Assembly: GCA_024762485.1 (NCBI GenBank)
Contig: JANTHH010000129.1
Span: 1 to 7,881, forward strand
Reading direction: 5' to 3'
From: Chromatiales bacterium
GTDB lineage: Bacteria; Pseudomonadota; Gammaproteobacteria; Chromatiales; Chromatiaceae
Length of the DNA: 7,881 nt
This document shows, piece by piece, positions 7,095 to 7,881 of the stretch (position 1 is its first letter; every line of letters starts with the position of its first letter). Under the pieces are notes generated by a model that saw only the letters and a list, made by a program, of their open reading frames with translations, was not told the origin of the DNA and ran no database searches. Made by a program: the position numbers and the translations under genes.

Positions 7095-7119
7095 GTACTT
7101 GATAAATATGCTGGGGTAA
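7095..7119. promoter_or_regulatory. IscR type 1-like operator candidate upstream of sodB
   Basis: On the plus strand this 25-mer aligns with the E. coli IscR type 1 consensus as I remember it (ATASYYGACTRWWWYAGTCRRSTAT). It matches 18 of 25 positions by eye, including TACTTGA at 7096-7102 and GGGTA at 7114-7118. It lies 28-53 bp before the sodB start, where an operator would act on the promoter. No confident -10/-35 pair is visible around it. The call is a hand alignment only. Confidence 0.35.
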
Positions 7120-7299
7120 TGCGAATGGCTGGATTCTAAGACCCAGATGCCTGAGGTGCAATCGGCACAGCGCACCGATGTCGACTTTGGGGCTTGTTTC
7201 GATGATGCCTGAGGCAATGTGTTAGCCAGTGAAACAGGTCGGCTTTGACGAAAAAGCCCGGCACACGCTCAGGAACATACGCACCAATCACCACCTTCC
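7120..7299. other. Non-coding stretch upstream of sodB with a short direct repeat
   Basis: I see no gene here. GATGCCTGAGG occurs at 7146-7156 and again at 7204-7214, 58 bp apart, with similar bases after it. A GCCGGGC-T5 run on the minus strand (7256-7245) resembles a terminator tail, but no stem precedes it. Bases 7281-7299 resemble 7466-7486 and appear to be the left flank of the repeat unit that follows. Confidence 0.5.
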
Positions 7300-7381
7300 T
7301 TGTCAATTCGACCGCAGGGAGAAATCTGATGGCTTGATCCGGCAGGCAGGGAAAGATCGCTCACTGTGTTCGAGATGACAA
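7300..7381. repeat. Dispersed inverted-repeat element, copy 1
   Basis: The 82-bp unit starts TTGTCAATTCGA (7300-7311) and ends TCGAGATGACAA (7370-7381); the ends are inverted repeats matching at 10 of 12 positions. The inside has CCGCAGGGAGAAATCTG and GAAAGATCGCTCACTG. This is the recognisable 'GTCATTTCGACC...GAGAAATCT' repeat type scattered through many bacterial genomes. It has no gene and no transposase. Its minus-strand reading gives spurious short peptides. Confidence 0.85.
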
Positions 7382-7486
7382 TAAATTCAAACCCGCGGTT
7401 TAACTGGGCTGGCGCGAAAAGCTGCCAGGGTTGGGAGGGAAGGCCCCGTGCAAGGCGAAGCCTCACACACCAACCACCCACATTCC

Positions 7487-7568
7487 TTGTCATTTCGACC
7501 GCAGGGAGAAATCTGCTGGATTGATCCGGCAGACGAGGAAAGATCGCTCACTGCGTTCGAGATGGCAG
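7487..7568. repeat. Dispersed inverted-repeat element, copy 2
   Basis: This second 82-bp copy lies in the same orientation, 187 bp from copy 1. It starts TTGTCATTTCGA (7487-7498) and ends TCGAGATGGCAG (7557-7568). The core is nearly the same as copy 1, with substitutions mostly in the central loop and at the right end. The left end is closer to the usual family form than copy 1. Similarity continues into the flanks (about 7466-7486 and 7569-7603 against 7281-7299 and 7382-7418), so a unit of about 140 bp seems to have been duplicated. Confidence 0.85.
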
Positions 7569-7592
7569 TAAATATGAGGGCGCAGGTGGACA

Positions 7593-7619
7593 GGGCCGGC
7601 ACGGAGTGTTCCCCGGCCC
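7593..7619. other. Small GC-rich hairpin before the hydantoinase gene
   Basis: GGGCCGG (7593-7599) pairs with CCGGCCC (7613-7619) across a 13-base loop. No T-run follows. It lies 50 bp before the hydantoinase B start. Its role is unknown, and in GC-rich sequence it may be chance. Confidence 0.25.
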
Positions 7620-7669
7620 CAGGCCAGGCCCCTTGGCAGGTAACCGTGCATGATGGATAGTGCAAGACC

Positions 7670-7881
7670 ATGAACCCCGTGGAACTCAACATCTTCGCCA
7701 GTCGCCTCGAGGCGGTCTGCGACGAGATGGGCCTGACCCTGCGCAACGCGGCCTTTTCGCCCAACATCCGCGATCGCCTTGATTACTCCTGTGCCGTGTT
7801 CGATGCCGATGGTGAACTGTGCGCCCAGGCGGCGCACATCCCGGTGCATCTGGGCAGCATGGCCCATGCCATGGCCGGCCT
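7670..7881 (+). CDS. Hydantoinase B/oxoprolinase family protein, N-terminal part
   Basis: Only the first 70 codons are inside the window; the gene runs off the right edge. The translation opens MNPVELNIFASRLEAVCDEMG and continues with AAFSPNIRDRLDYSCAVFD and AQAAHIPVHLGSM, all typical of the HyuB family N-terminus. Family members are the B subunit of ATP-dependent hydantoinases, 5-oxoprolinases and acetone carboxylase-like enzymes; they act in the cytoplasm, usually with a HyuA partner. The exact substrate cannot be told from this piece. The start is fixed by an in-frame TAG at 7658-7660, leaving ATG 7670 as the first good codon. The Shine-Dalgarno is poor. No hyuA is found upstream; instead there is repeat-rich non-coding DNA, so this gene opens its own unit and a HyuA may follow or be fused downstream. 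Confidence 0.9.
   Translation, partial: MNPVELNIFASRLEAVCDEMGLTLRNAAFSPNIRDRLDYSCAVFDADGELCAQAAHIPVHLGSMAHAMAG

Noticed and set aside
7245..7265. Terminator-like GCCGGGC plus T-run on the minus strand
   Set aside because: No complementary arm precedes it, so no stem can form; at most it is a remnant.
7300..7568. Possible CRISPR array from two similar repeats
   Set aside because: There are only two copies. The units are 82 bp with inverted ends, the spacing is about 105 bp, and no cas gene is present.
7269..7867. Minus-strand short open frames through the repeat region (peptides such as CHLERSERSF)
   Set aside because: These are translations of the dispersed repeat and of the antisense of the hydantoinase gene, a well-known kind of spurious protein prediction.

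Overview
The window reads as a GC-rich gammaproteobacterial chromosome. I infer this from high third-position GC in most genes, from the products (ArgD, ArgF, Fe-type SodB, a YgiM-type SH3 protein, an FbpC-type ATPase), and from clear Shine-Dalgarno sites before some starts. A purple-sulfur or sulfur-oxidising type lineage is possible, but the sequence does not settle it. No phage, transposase, CRISPR array, rRNA or tRNA is visible.

Layout: (1) 1-1539, plus strand: the 3' part of a two-domain GT2 glycosyltransferase cut by the window edge, probably the end of a surface-polysaccharide locus. (2) 1588-5530, minus strand, read right to left: argD, argF, an FbpC-type ABC ATPase and a membrane-anchored SH3 coiled-coil protein. 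The gaps are 26, 73 and 16 nt, so this looks like one operon. The argD leader carries a hairpin with a T-rich tail that could be an attenuator. (3) 5730-6323, minus: a small membrane protein resembling the membrane domain of the urate hydroxylase PuuD family, followed by a strong terminator. (4) 6485-7066, minus: sodB, followed by its own strong terminator and preceded by an IscR type 1-like operator candidate. (5) 7067-7669: about 600 bp without a gene, holding two copies of an 82-bp imperfect inverted-repeat element of a dispersed repeat type. (6) 7670-7881, plus: the first 70 codons of a hydantoinase B/oxoprolinase gene that runs off the window.

How the genes work together: ArgD makes N-acetylornithine, and ArgF turns ornithine into citrulline, so the operon supplies two steps of arginine synthesis. 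The ABC ATPase and SH3 protein have no visible functional tie to arginine and may simply be co-transcribed. SodB and the membrane protein are separate units, each closed by its own terminator. Most of the window is ordinary housekeeping sequence. The parts most worth a second look are the argD leader hairpin, the composition break inside the glycosyltransferase, the sodB operator candidate and the repeat pair.
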